Shown piece after piece: positions 33,382 to 42,122 of a DNA stretch of 64,000 nucleotides. Each line of letters begins with the position of its first letter. The stretch's first letter is position 1. Made by a program: the position numbers and the translations under genes. The notes beneath the pieces were generated by a model that saw only the letters and a list, made by a program, of their open reading frames with translations, was not told the origin of the DNA and did not search any database. The DNA comes from Planctomycetota bacterium. GTDB lineage: Bacteria; Planctomycetota; SZUA-567. The DNA is taken from assembly GCA_031254915.1 (NCBI GenBank), contig JAIRTL010000123.1, positions 37,759 to 101,758 on the forward strand, given 5' to 3'.

Positions 33382-34208
33382 CGTCGCACCGTCCCCGCCA
33401 TGCGCGAGGCGACTCGTTTGCGCAACGCCGCTTCGTTCATACCGCAACCGGGATTGCAGGCCAGGTATACGGCGAGATGCGGGTCGAGTTCGGATTCGGG
33501 CAGCAAAAGCGATGCAAAGAAATCGGCGAGATCCTCGACGACATGATGGGCGAAGGTGAATTTCGGCCTGAAGCGGCAACTGGCGAAATCGATCAGGCAA
33601 AGATCGACCAACCCCGGCGACGCCGACTCGCGCCACAACACGTTGTAGGCTTTGAATCCCTTGTGATAGAAATAAATCCGGTGCAGCAGGGCGAGCTTTC
33701 CCACGCACTCGCGGATAAACGCGTTCCGAAGCGCGAGGTCGCCGGCGCGCGCGCCGTTCAGGACGAAGGCGCGTCCGTCCTGATACCCTTCGGCGAACCG
33801 GGTGACGATGAACGATCTGTCCAAGCGCCGTCCGGTGCGCAGGTCGCCGACGGCGAGAAGATCGGCCACCGGCAGGCCCAGGCGCTCGAGCATGATGTAA
33901 TGCGCGCCCTCGCGCGCCGTCGGTGTCGGGGAAACAAGATAGCGGTATTGCCGATTGGCGAGCGATTCCTTGAAGACGATGGCGTCGCCGCCGCAATCCG
34001 CGGGCAGGGTAAGCTTCCACACCCGGTTCGGTTTCGCGTGCCAGATGAGGTCGCCTTCCCCCGGCGAGACCTTTCCCGACAACAGGCAATCCAGCGCGTG
34101 CTCGAAGCCGGGCGCGGCGTATCGCCACGAACGACGCGTCCGATGGCCGATTTTGCGAAACGCTTTCCGTCTGGCGCGCCGGGCTTCCCCATACCCCTCC
34201 ATGTTCAC
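33378..34208 (-). CDS. LPS kinase of the Kdo/WaaP (InaA-like) family, first copy
   Basis: The 276-residue protein shows the same kinase-like layout: DAIVFKESLANRQYRYLVSP with the nucleotide-binding lysine, YFYHKGFKAYNVLWRES as the catalytic loop (HxGxxxxN form) and CLIDFASCRF as the metal motif. Such enzymes add phosphate to Kdo or heptose in the LPS core on the inner face of the cytoplasmic membrane. Both copies share the opening HRxRxSWRYAxPGFE, supporting duplication. Its ATG overlaps the stop of the Ser/Thr kinase gene by 4 nt, and its own stop overlaps the second copy. Confidence 0.85.
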   Translation of the reverse strand: MNMEGYGEARRARRKAFRKIGHRTRRSWRYAAPGFEHALDCLLSGKVSPGEGDLIWHAKPNRVWKLTLPADCGGDAIVFKESLANRQYRYLVSPTPTAREGAHYIMLERLGLPVADLLAVGDLRTGRRLDRSFIVTRFAEGYQDGRAFVLNGARAGDLALRNAFIRECVGKLALLHRIYFYHKGFKAYNVLWRESASPGLVDLCLIDFASCRFRPKFTFAHHVVEDLADFFASLLLPESELDPHLAVYLACNPGCGMNEAALRKRVASRMAGTVRR

Positions 34209-35686
34209 GTTTTCAGCCCGTTTCTACCCATCCAGACCACGATTTCCTTTTGCAGCGCCTCGTCCTTCGGCCAAACCATTTCCAGTTTGCCGTCGGGATG
34301 GCGTTTGATCATCGAGGCGCGCTCGAACGTGCCGATCGGCTCCTCCGCCATCTTCACTCCGACGCCGAGGGCGCTGGCGACCTGGGTGATCGTGTTCGTC
34401 TGCCCGAGGTTGGAATACGCATAGCGCAAAAGCCGCTGGTGCATCGGCGTCGCCGTCAACGGCCCGATCGCAAGCGGCCCGGAAAGGCGCAATTGCGTGG
34501 CCTTGCCGCTTTTCGGGACCGGCTGGACCTTGACGAAGGTCACTCCCATGACGCCGGCGTCGGACCAACGCACAAGACCGAGGCCGGAATATTCGTCTTC
34601 CTTGCCGGGGACGTTGAAGCGGACTTCGACCACCGTGTTGACGGGGAACGGGTTGTCCGACTTGATGGACACGCCGCTATCGCCCGGGATGCTCGTGATC
34701 ATGCGGGTGAGGACGTCGACCGACGCTTCGACCCGGTGCATGCGGACTATGCGGTTTTGCGAAAGCGGGGCGAAGTTTTTCCGCATTTCCACCGGCACTT
34801 CCGCCACGTCGGAAAGCGACGGCGGCGGAGCCTCGGGCATGAGGATCTTCTGCACCGCTTCGAGTTCGTTGAGCAGCTCCTTCGGGTTTTGCGGCCGGTT
34901 TTCGGGAAGCTTGTCCATCATGCGCATGACAAGATGGCCGAAAACCGGCGGCAGCGAGGGCTTGACCGCGCAGGGATCGGGGCGATCGGCGGAAATTTGC
35001 TTCAACAATACGCCGACGACGCTGTCGGCGTCGAAAGGGACGTCGCCGATGACCATGTAGTAGAGGGACACCCCGAGGCTGTAGATATCCGACCGCGAAT
35101 CCATCGGCAGGCCCTTCGCCTGTTCGGGGCTCATGTAAAACGGAGTTCCCATGATCAGGCCGGACTGTGTGGTCGCCGCATCCGCCTTCATCGTCTTGGC
35201 AAGGCCGAAGTCGGCGATCTTGAGGACCATGTCCCTGGTAAGCATGAGATTGTCCGGCTTGATGTCGCGATGGACGATGTTCGCCCCGTTGGCGATGATC
35301 AGCCCCTTCGCCACCTGGATGCAGAACTCGATCGCCTCTTCCGGCGAAAGGGATTTGTTCTTGTCGATAAGATCCTGCACCGACCCGTTGTCGATAAATT
35401 CGTTGACGATATAGTACATGCCGCGTTCCTGTCCGAAATCGTAGACTTGCACGATATTCGGATGGTTGAGCCTGGCGACGGCGCGCGCCTCCATTTCGAA
35501 ACGCTCGATGTACGACGGATCGTTGGCGAACTTTGGATCGAGAATCTTGAACGCGACCTTGCGGCGCATGTTGATCTGCTCGGCGAGATACACCACTCCC
35601 ATCGCCCCTTTCCCGAGGCGGGACATGAGCTTGCAATCGCCGATGACTTGATTGGTCAAATCGGTCTGCGACAGATTCTCAACCAT
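34205..35686 (-). CDS. Serine/threonine protein kinase with C-terminal PilZ-like domain
   Basis: The 493-residue cytoplasmic protein begins with a complete Hanks-type kinase: glycine loop LGKGAMGVVYLA, K47, HRDIKPDN with catalytic D141, DFG at D159-G161, and GTPFYMSPEQ (about 20-285). There is no membrane segment. Residues 330-415 (RIVRMHRVEASVDVL, GDSGVSIKSDNPFPVNTVVE) look like a degenerate PilZ domain, the c-di-GMP-binding fold. The tail (about 425-493) resembles a small winged-helix domain. I chose the ATG at 35686 because kinase sequence starts soon after. It leads a coupled operon with two LPS kinases. Confidence 0.9.
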   Translation of the reverse strand: MVENLSQTDLTNQVIGDCKLMSRLGKGAMGVVYLAEQINMRRKVAFKILDPKFANDPSYIERFEMEARAVARLNHPNIVQVYDFGQERGMYYIVNEFIDNGSVQDLIDKNKSLSPEEAIEFCIQVAKGLIIANGANIVHRDIKPDNLMLTRDMVLKIADFGLAKTMKADAATTQSGLIMGTPFYMSPEQAKGLPMDSRSDIYSLGVSLYYMVIGDVPFDADSVVGVLLKQISADRPDPCAVKPSLPPVFGHLVMRMMDKLPENRPQNPKELLNELEAVQKILMPEAPPPSLSDVAEVPVEMRKNFAPLSQNRIVRMHRVEASVDVLTRMITSIPGDSGVSIKSDNPFPVNTVVEVRFNVPGKEDEYSGLGLVRWSDAGVMGVTFVKVQPVPKSGKATQLRLSGPLAIGPLTATPMHQRLLRYAYSNLGQTNTITQVASALGVGVKMAEEPIGTFERASMIKRHPDGKLEMVWPKDEALQKEIVVWMGRNGLKT

Positions 35687-35778
35687 GCGATTTTCCGGAT
35701 TCGAACCAGTTCGATTTCGGACTGCGAACAAATCGTAACGATTTCGATAAAGGACTCCACGAAAGCGACAATTCCATA

Positions 35779-35903
35779 CCGTTCACGGTACGGAGTCGTG
35801 ATTCCCTCGACTGCGCGCGGCCATGAAATGGCCAAGGGAAGCAGATGTGGAACAGGGCAACCCACATCCCCCATTTTCACAATTTCGGGCCGCGCCCAGT
35901 ATA
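35779..35903 (+). repeat. Dispersed repeat, copy C (full length)
   Basis: This is the clearest full-length copy (125 bp): CCGTTCACGG, GGAGTCGTGATTCCCTCGAC, GGCCATGAAATGGCC (itself an inverted repeat), AAGGGAAGCAGATGTGGAAC, TTTTCACAATTTCGGGCCGC and CCAGTATA. It fills the gap between the Ser/Thr kinase start and the MCP stop. Confidence 0.9.
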
Positions 35904-35934
35904 TGTCGCTTTTCGAATGAGTCAATTTGTAATT

Positions 35935-37980
35935 TCATCCTCCATTCGTGAGGCGGCTCAGGTTGTCAGCCGCTTCCAGCAGGGACGACGCCTGGCTCGA
36001 AAGGTCGATGGAGGTGGCGGCCGATCGGCCCGCCGCCTCACGATTGCGATTCACGGAGGTATCGAGATCGGCCACGGAAGCGTTGATCTCGCCGATCGCT
36101 CCGGCCTGCTCGGCGGTGGATTCGCGGATGCGTTCCACCCACCCGGCGGCGTCGGTTACGCCGGACATGATGTCCTTGAAGCCGACCTCGAGCTGCGTCA
36201 CCGACTCTGCCCCGTTTCCCACCCGCTTGGCCGTTTCCTCGATAAGGGCGGTCGTTTCCCTCGCCGCCTGGGCGGAACGCTGCGCGAGATTGCGCACTTC
36301 GTCCGCGACGACGGCGAAGCCCTTGCCGGCCTCGCCGGCACGGGACGCCTCCACAGCCGCGTTGAGCGCCAGAAGGTTTGTCTGGAAGGAAATGGATTCG
36401 ATAGACTTGATTATGTCGCTGATCCGCTCCGATGATTGGGAAATGCCGGTCATCGCCTCCGTCATACGCTGAACCTGCCGCCCGCCCTCTTCGACGGACG
36501 CCGAGGCGGCGCGCATGGCTTTGTCGCAGGTCTCGGACGCATCGGCATTGGCCTTGACCTTATCGGATATTTCGGCGAGGGAAGCGGCGGTGGAGGCGAG
36601 CGCCGACGCCTGCTCAGTCGTGTCGCTGGCGAGCGCCTTCGACAATTCGCTCACAACCGAGGACGCGTCGGAGATCCCCTCCGCATCCCGGTTAAGCGTG
36701 GATACAATACCGGTCAGGCGGCGCGTCAGCCGGACGACGACCATGGCGACGAGAACGGCGGTGCATCCCATCGCGGCGAGCGAAATGCCGCCGACAAACC
36801 ACATGCGCCGCATCTCGGCCTTCTGCGTCTCCCCCAACCGTTCGGCGCGAGCCAGCGCCGCGCGCGTGTCGGTGAACAATTCATCGTTGGGCACCAAAAC
36901 CGCAAGACCGAACAGGTCGAGGACGTTACTCACATAGAGCGCATATTCTTTGCCGTCGCCGGAATACGCCTCGTTCACCACCTCGCCGTCGCGAGTTTTC
37001 TTCATCAGCGCCAGCACTGTGTCGCCGAAATTGGATCCATCCAAAAGGCGCAGCGAGAGGATCTTTTTACCCGGGTTCCCGGGATCGTCCTCCTCGACCG
37101 GCTCCCATTCGGGTTGTCCGGGCGAGGATAGAACTTGATGCTTGGCCATGTCGAAGGCGATCGGGAGGGCGCCCTTCGGCAAGGACGCGGTCAGATCGAC
37201 GGTTATCTCGCCGATGGACGTCAGAGCGACGTCGATGAACGCGACGCCAAGCGTCCGCCCGTCGAGGACGAGCGGCGTGACCGCCGATATCGTCGTATTG
37301 CCCGTGTCAAGGTCGATGTACGGTTCGCTCCAGGAGACAACCTGCGGCAGCGGCGACGAGCGGTCATGATCGAGAGGCAAGGCGGCGATGTAATAATCGA
37401 GTGATTTTTCCGCTTCGAGAATCTCGTCCTTTTCCTCGGTCGAAAGCGACGCGGAATCAACGCCGTCTGGAACGGACACTTCGTCCGAATAGACGATCCC
37501 TCCGTCCTCACGGTAGGCGTAAGGCAGGAAATGGGGATAGTGCGGGGAGAACAGATCGCGTTCGAAGGAAAGCCCGAGGCCGGTCGCGGACGGAAGGCGG
37601 TCGCGGAGCAGCGTGGAACAAAATGCTTCAACCTTTTTCCTGGCGATATCGGCGTTTCGTTCCGAGCTATTGGCGAGGTCGACGGTGGAAACGCCGAAAT
37701 CGGCGAGAAGAAGCGCCGCCTGTTCGGCTTCCTTCACGACGACCCGGAGATCCGACGTGTTGGCAAGCAGAGTAACGCCGACCCGTTCGATCTCGCTCTC
37801 GCGGATATTGCCGGCCATACCGTCGATCGCCTCCCGCGCACTGCCGCTGAGGTTTTCTCCCATGTTGCGCGACACCCACCAGCTCGTCACCATCTGAGCG
37901 AAGGCGACAAGCAACAAAATGCAGACGAACACGAGGATTTTCGCCCGGATACCCATCATCGCCTCCAGCATGGAAGACAA
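35935..37980 (-). CDS. Methyl-accepting chemotaxis protein with dCache-like sensor
   Basis: The 681-residue receptor has a membrane helix at about 12-35, a large periplasmic domain (about 36-390) that looks like a double Cache sensor ([50 protein letters not shown]), and a second helix (about 398-422, [23 protein letters not shown]). A weak HAMP-like segment follows. The signalling tip is canonical, with [20 protein letters not shown] and [20 protein letters not shown]. Cache sensors usually bind amino or organic acids; the ligand here is unknown. It is preceded on its strand by the decayed region at 38.1-38.5 kb and is not next to cheA. Confidence 0.93.
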   Translation of the reverse strand: MSSMLEAMMGIRAKILVFVCILLLVAFAQMVTSWWVSRNMGENLSGSAREAIDGMAGNIRESEIERVGVTLLANTSDLRVVVKEAEQAALLLADFGVSTVDLANSSERNADIARKKVEAFCSTLLRDRLPSATGLGLSFERDLFSPHYPHFLPYAYREDGGIVYSDEVSVPDGVDSASLSTEEKDEILEAEKSLDYYIAALPLDHDRSSPLPQVVSWSEPYIDLDTGNTTISAVTPLVLDGRTLGVAFIDVALTSIGEITVDLTASLPKGALPIAFDMAKHQVLSSPGQPEWEPVEEDDPGNPGKKILSLRLLDGSNFGDTVLALMKKTRDGEVVNEAYSGDGKEYALYVSNVLDLFGLAVLVPNDELFTDTRAALARAERLGETQKAEMRRMWFVGGISLAAMGCTAVLVAMVVVRLTRRLTGIVSTLNRDAEGISDASSVVSELSKALASDTTEQASALASTAASLAEISDKVKANADASETCDKAMRAASASVEEGGRQVQRMTEAMTGISQSSERISDIIKSIESISFQTNLLALNAAVEASRAGEAGKGFAVVADEVRNLAQRSAQAARETTALIEETAKRVGNGAESVTQLEVGFKDIMSGVTDAAGWVERIRESTAEQAGAIGEINASVADLDTSVNRNREAAGRSAATSIDLSSQASSLLEAADNLSRLTNGG

Positions 37981-38110
37981 TATAAAAGCCTCCCGCCCGG
38001 AGATGCCGGAAGGGAGGGACGAAATGCATGTCGCTTGCCGCTTATCATCTACCAGATTCGGCCGTATTTTTCAAGTGCCTGGTTACATCAAAAAAATCCG
38101 GATAAGCGCC

Positions 38111-38480
38111 TCACCCGAGGATCGCTTTCAGGTCTTCGCTCGCGGCCGCGGCGATGGGCGTAATGGCGAACTTGTCGACCGGCACCGCCGGCGTCGTGAA
38201 ACCGGCGCAATCGGCGCCGGCGAGATCCGGCGCGCCGGGCGGCGCCAGCTTCAGCTGGACAGGCCGGTTCACCAGTTCGGACTTTCCCGGACCGTCACAA
38301 GCGCATCACCGACCGGACTGCGCGCCATATCGTGAAGATCGGCCAAAGGTCGTTTTTTCAACGTATTCCCGTATCCGCGCTTCCAACCCTGCCGTCAGCG
38401 GCGAGAACACGCACCCGTTCGAGCACAAATTCCCTTCCATTCCCTCGATAACCTCAATGGTGCTTCTATGCCATGGTAGA
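38111..38480 (-). pseudogene. Decayed gene remnant, possibly a ferredoxin-like protein
   Basis: Two minus-strand frames carry protein-like sequence that should be continuous. The upstream piece reads IEVIEGMEGNLCSNGCVF and continues past a frame change to DLHDMARSPVGDALVTVRES. After another shift the tail reads NRPVQLKLAPPGAPDLAG followed by ADCAGF, ending at a stop at 38111. The tail resembles the C-terminal part of a family of 4Fe-4S proteins (WPVQ-L-PP-APFL-ADL, ADC). The normal N-terminal cluster cysteines are absent. Identity is tentative. The remnant lies in a 614-nt gap with no intact gene. Confidence 0.35.
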
Positions 38481-38594
38481 AGCGTGTCGATCCTTTTCCC
38501 ATTTTTCTTTTTTATGAAGAAAAAGCATTTGGCTTCGGAATTATGATATGCTTTTTGTGGCAGAGATTTTTCCGGAAATATAAACCGGTCTCGA

Positions 38595-39872
38595 TCACGT
38601 CTCCGACTTTCTCGCGGCAAGCAATTCCATGCGATATTCGCGAGGCGTTTTGTTGAGATGTTTTTTGAATACCTTGGTGAAGTAGCTCTGATCCCGGAAC
38701 CCGCTGTCCATTGATATCATGTACAGTCTGCGATCGGTGCGCGCGAGCAGTTCGGCGGCGTGGTCCACACGCATCCGGTTGAGCGCGTCGGTGAAGCTTA
38801 CCCCGGTTCCGAGCTTGAACTGGCGTGAAAAATGCGCGTTCGACATGCCCACGGCGGCCGCGGTCGAATCTCTCGAAATGTCTTCGGAAATATGGTCGTG
38901 CATGTATTTCAACGCGGCCCGGAGGAACATTGACGGCGTGCGGTCCTGGTGGCGGTGAATGGCGTCGATAAGGCGTTCGAGCGTGTTGTGAAGCCATGGC
39001 GACAGCGTCTCGTCGGATCGGATTTCGGAAAGCTCTGTGAAGCGTTCGTAATTCGCGCCGAGGATGACCGACGCTTCGCAGCCCGCCTCGACGGCGGCGC
39101 GGCACATGAGGACGACCAGTTCCAGGAAAAAGCTCTTGAGAAGGGACAGGTCGTCGTTCGCCTGGCTTACCAACACGACGAGAATCCGGTTCAACGCCTC
39201 CCTCGCCTCCTCCCTGGCTCCCTTGCGGATCGCGGACAGCAGCGCCGGCTCCTCCTTGATGTATATTGAACGGAAATCGGCGGAACGGAACTTGAACGCG
39301 TACACCGGTTGCGCACTCGATTGCCGGAGGGCGCGGCGGCGCAGCAAATCCATGAACGGCGCGTTCGTCAGGTCATGGTCTTCCATAACGCGCAGCAGGT
39401 CGGCGGCGGCGGACCTCAGCATCCTTTCGCCGCTCGCGATTTTCCGCACCCTGCCCTTGTCAACGCTGCCGACCATGCCGCCGACGAGGCGGGTATTGAC
39501 AAGGATCGGCGCCACCCAAACAAAGGAATGGGCGTCGAAATCCTCAACCCACGGTTCGCCGCGGCGAAGCGACTCGTCGAGGAGCGGCCGGAATTTGGCG
39601 GCAAAGATTTCGGCGTCGACCCCGAACGCGGTTTTCCCCATGACGCGCCGCCCGGAAGACGTGAAAAGGGCGAGGACGGCCGGCCACTTGCTCTCGTATT
39701 CGTCGCGAATCCTTTTAAATTCGGTTGTGGAGACGAACTTTCCAAGCAAGCCTGGAATCGCGCGTTTGATGACGTATTCATTGCTCCCGGGAGCGGTCTG
39801 CCAGAGGAACGGCGACCGGCCGAGGAGCGTGTCGGGAGCGTGCGGCGCGGCGGAACCGGTGAAGAAATGCAT
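38595..39872 (-). CDS. AraC-family regulator with PocR sensory domain
   Basis: The 425-residue protein has an N-terminal PocR-type ligand domain (about 20-180, with RAIPGLLGKFVSTTEFKRI and WVAPILVNTRLVGGMVG) and a C-terminal double helix-turn-helix (about 325-418: DISRDSTAAAVGMSNAHFSR, YMISMDSGFRDQSYFTKVFK). PocR regulates B12 and propanediol genes in Salmonella and binds small diols or related molecules. I chose the ATG at 39872 because GAGGGA lies 6 nt before it and it falls just past the terminator of a cobalamin riboswitch. Expression is therefore probably shut off by B12. Target genes are unknown; the glycyl radical cluster is one possibility. Confidence 0.88.
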   Translation of the reverse strand: MHFFTGSAAPHAPDTLLGRSPFLWQTAPGSNEYVIKRAIPGLLGKFVSTTEFKRIRDEYESKWPAVLALFTSSGRRVMGKTAFGVDAEIFAAKFRPLLDESLRRGEPWVEDFDAHSFVWVAPILVNTRLVGGMVGSVDKGRVRKIASGERMLRSAAADLLRVMEDHDLTNAPFMDLLRRRALRQSSAQPVYAFKFRSADFRSIYIKEEPALLSAIRKGAREEAREALNRILVVLVSQANDDLSLLKSFFLELVVLMCRAAVEAGCEASVILGANYERFTELSEIRSDETLSPWLHNTLERLIDAIHRHQDRTPSMFLRAALKYMHDHISEDISRDSTAAAVGMSNAHFSRQFKLGTGVSFTDALNRMRVDHAAELLARTDRRLYMISMDSGFRDQSYFTKVFKKHLNKTPREYRMELLAARKSET

Positions 39873-39911
39873 GTGTATTCCCTCGGGTTGTCTGGCGTTC
39901 CGTAAATGGAA

Positions 39912-39942
39912 ATAAAAAACCATCCGCGCCGGGATGGTTTTT
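39912..39942 (-). terminator. Intrinsic terminator of the cobalamin riboswitch
   Basis: An 8-bp stem (AACCATCC / GGATGGTT, 6-nt loop) is followed on the minus strand by a TTTT run, 40 nt before the PocR/AraC start codon. It fits the off-state expression platform of the upstream riboswitch. Confidence 0.75.
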
Positions 39943-40031
39943 CATTGAAACCCGCAGTATGGAGGCAACGCCTGCGCGTTGCCGCTACGGATCCGGTCGA
40001 CATTCCCAATTCGCGGAGAAAATCCGGTTAC

Positions 40032-40213
40032 GCATGGCGAACAGGTCTTCTGGCTTCCGGATGATGCAATCGCGAACATATCCTTCCCGGGAGCAAGCTC
40101 CCAGTGTCGATATTCGCCAGCGTTGTCGCGTTGAGAAAACGCATTGGTGACGTTCCGGTTACAGCAGCGCGTCTGCGACGGATTCGCACCGTCTTCCCTG
40201 GCGTTTGCCATGC
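40032..40213 (-). promoter_or_regulatory. Cobalamin (AdoCbl-type) riboswitch
   Basis: On the minus strand the conserved blocks appear in order: P1 strand GCATGGC, GGGAAGACGGTGCGAATCCG, GCTGTAACCGG, CACTGGGAG, GGGAAGG, then the B12 box AAGCCAGAAGACCTG and the closing P1 strand GCCATGC. The spacing (182 nt) fits the class. An intrinsic terminator follows at 39912-39942 and then the PocR/AraC gene, so cobalamin should repress that gene by premature termination. Confidence 0.9.
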
Positions 40214-40444
40214 CGCGCGTTCATCCGGTTCGTATGCGATAACCATGGCCGGAGGAACGCGTCACTCTGTCAAAGAACCGAACGGTCCAGAAGACGCCGA
40301 ACCCAATGGTAACCGCCGAACCGGCGAATGCAACACAATTCGCCGCCGAGGGGAACGTCGCCCGGAACGGCAAATTCCTGTTGCCGAAAAACCGGAATCC
40401 ACTTAAACATGACTTCGCCACTCATCCTCTTATCGGGAGCAGCC

Positions 40445-41686
40445 ATGAACGACGACCATCGGGCCGCGCCGCTGCGGCAAACGTCTCTCCATTCGCGTCA
40501 CAAGGCTCTTGGAGCCAAACTCGTCGATTTCGGTGGGTGGGACATGCCGCTCTGGTATCGCGCCGGCGCCGTCAAGGAGCATATGGCCGTCGTCACCGCC
40601 GCCGGCCTGTTTGATACCGGCCATATGGACGTGATCGACGTCGCCGGGAAGGATGTCCGCAAGTTCCTTGATTTCGCCTTCTCGCACGACCTCGCCCAGG
40701 CAAAGCTCGGCCGCGCCGCCTATGGCGCGTTCCTCGACCGGAATGGGCTCTGCCTCGACGACGCCATCGTCTATCCGATCGAGGAAGACCGCTGGAACAT
40801 CGTCGTCAACGCTGCGATGGGTCCGAAAATCGTCGCGCACCTGCGTTCGCTCCCCGGCTGTCCGGAAGCGCTCCGCGAACCGGCGGCGCGCATCGCCAAG
40901 ATCGACCTTCAGGGTCCCGGAGCGGTCGAAATTCTCGCGCTCATGCTTCCCGATCCCGCCGCCGCCTTCACCGGATTCCCCTATTTTTCCTTCAAAGGGG
41001 ATTTCGACTTCACGCGCGGTTCCGTCAGGTTGAAGAACGGCGCCCCCGCCATGCTGTCGCGCACCGGCTACACCGGCGAACTCGGCTTTGAAATCTTCCT
41101 CCCGGACGACCGCGTCGGCGAGGTGTGGGACGAATTGCTCGCGCTGGGAAAAGACCGGGGCATCCTGCCCTGCGGCCTCGCCGCCAGGGATTCCCTCCGG
41201 ACCGGCGCCATATTGCCCCTGTCGCACCAGGACATCGGCCCGTGGCCGTTTGTGAATCATCCATGGCGCTTCGCCCTTCCCTACGCCGAGGACGGTTCGT
41301 TCACAAAGGATTTCGTCGGCCGGGACGCGATCATCGGCGCGGCGGCGTCGACGCCGCATACGCTGCCGTTCGCCGGATTCGATCCCCGGCGCGTGGAACC
41401 GCACGACGCCGTTGTCCTCCGGAACGGCGCGGAGTGCGGGACCGTCACCACCATCGTCACCGATATGGCGATCGGTAGGCGGGATGGAGCAATCGTTTCC
41501 GTCGCCGGTCCGGAGCGCCCCGCCGACTGGACGCCGCGCGGCCTCGCCTGCGGCTTTGTGCGGATCGACGAGCCGTTGCCTTCGGGAACGCGGATCGCCC
41601 TCAAGGACAAGCGCCGGGAAATAGAGGTGGAAATCAGGGGCGACATCCGTCCCGCCCGGACGGCGAGAAAGAAAATCGTATTCTAG
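40445..41686 (+). CDS. gcvT: Glycine cleavage system aminomethyltransferase (T protein)
   Basis: GcvT moves the aminomethyl carbon from lipoyl-GcvH to tetrahydrofolate, making methylene-THF and ammonia. The 413-residue protein has the T-protein folate-binding layout: LVDFGGWDMPLWY, GLFDTGHMDVIDVAG, the LGRAAYGAFLDRNGLCLDD block, SRTGYTGELGFEIFLP with the folate-binding region, and GLAARDSLRTGAILPL. The ATG at 40445 has GGGAG 5 nt upstream; an earlier in-frame ATG at 40409 adds unconserved sequence. It leads gcvT-gcvH-gcvPA-gcvPB. No lipoamide dehydrogenase gene is in the window. Confidence 0.96.
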   Translation: MNDDHRAAPLRQTSLHSRHKALGAKLVDFGGWDMPLWYRAGAVKEHMAVVTAAGLFDTGHMDVIDVAGKDVRKFLDFAFSHDLAQAKLGRAAYGAFLDRNGLCLDDAIVYPIEEDRWNIVVNAAMGPKIVAHLRSLPGCPEALREPAARIAKIDLQGPGAVEILALMLPDPAAAFTGFPYFSFKGDFDFTRGSVRLKNGAPAMLSRTGYTGELGFEIFLPDDRVGEVWDELLALGKDRGILPCGLAARDSLRTGAILPLSHQDIGPWPFVNHPWRFALPYAEDGSFTKDFVGRDAIIGAAASTPHTLPFAGFDPRRVEPHDAVVLRNGAECGTVTTIVTDMAIGRRDGAIVSVAGPERPADWTPRGLACGFVRIDEPLPSGTRIALKDKRREIEVEIRGDIRPARTARKKIVF

Positions 41687-41720
41687 GACGCCCCACAGGG
41701 CCTTTTCAAGGGAGCGCATC

Positions 41721-42122
41721 ATGAAGGAACTTGACGAACTGCTGTTGCCGGACGACGTTCGCTACGCCGAGGATCATGAGTGGATCAGCGAAAGAGCGCC
41801 ATACCGGGTGGGAGTCTCCGACTTTGCGCAGGACCAGCTCGGCGACCTCACCTTCGTGGAGCTTCCCGACGTCGACAAGGTGCTCGCCCAAGGGGACGAG
41901 TTCGGCACGCTCGAGTCGACGAAATCGGTGAGCTCCCTTTACCTGCCGATCGCCGGCAGGGTGACGGCCGTCAACGAGGCGGTCCAGGACGATCCCGGCA
42001 GGGTGAACGGCGATCCCTACGGCGACGGCTGGCTGATCGAGATCGAACCCGCGAATCCCGCGGACGTCTCTGGTCTGATGGACGTGGAGGCGTACAAAAA
42101 ACACCTTGAGGAAACAAACTGA
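41721..42122 (+). CDS. gcvH: Glycine cleavage system H protein
   Basis: GcvH is the lipoyl carrier that shuttles the aminomethyl group between P and T proteins. The 133-residue protein has RYAEDHEWIS near the start, GVSDFAQDQLGDLTFVELPD and FGTLESTKSVSSLYLP, in which K68 is the lipoylation site. Length and motif positions are normal. It lies 34 nt after gcvT with AGGGAG before its ATG, and its stop shares one base with the gcvPA start (TGATG), so the genes are translationally linked. Confidence 0.97.
   Translation: MKELDELLLPDDVRYAEDHEWISERAPYRVGVSDFAQDQLGDLTFVELPDVDKVLAQGDEFGTLESTKSVSSLYLPIAGRVTAVNEAVQDDPGRVNGDPYGDGWLIEIEPANPADVSGLMDVEAYKKHLEETN

Noticed and set aside
40214..40444. Glycine riboswitch upstream of gcvT
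   Set aside because: The gap was read for the tandem glycine aptamer blocks (GCCGAAGG-type and CTCTCAGG-type). Only scattered, incomplete resemblance was found, and the one clear riboswitch here is the cobalamin type on the other strand.
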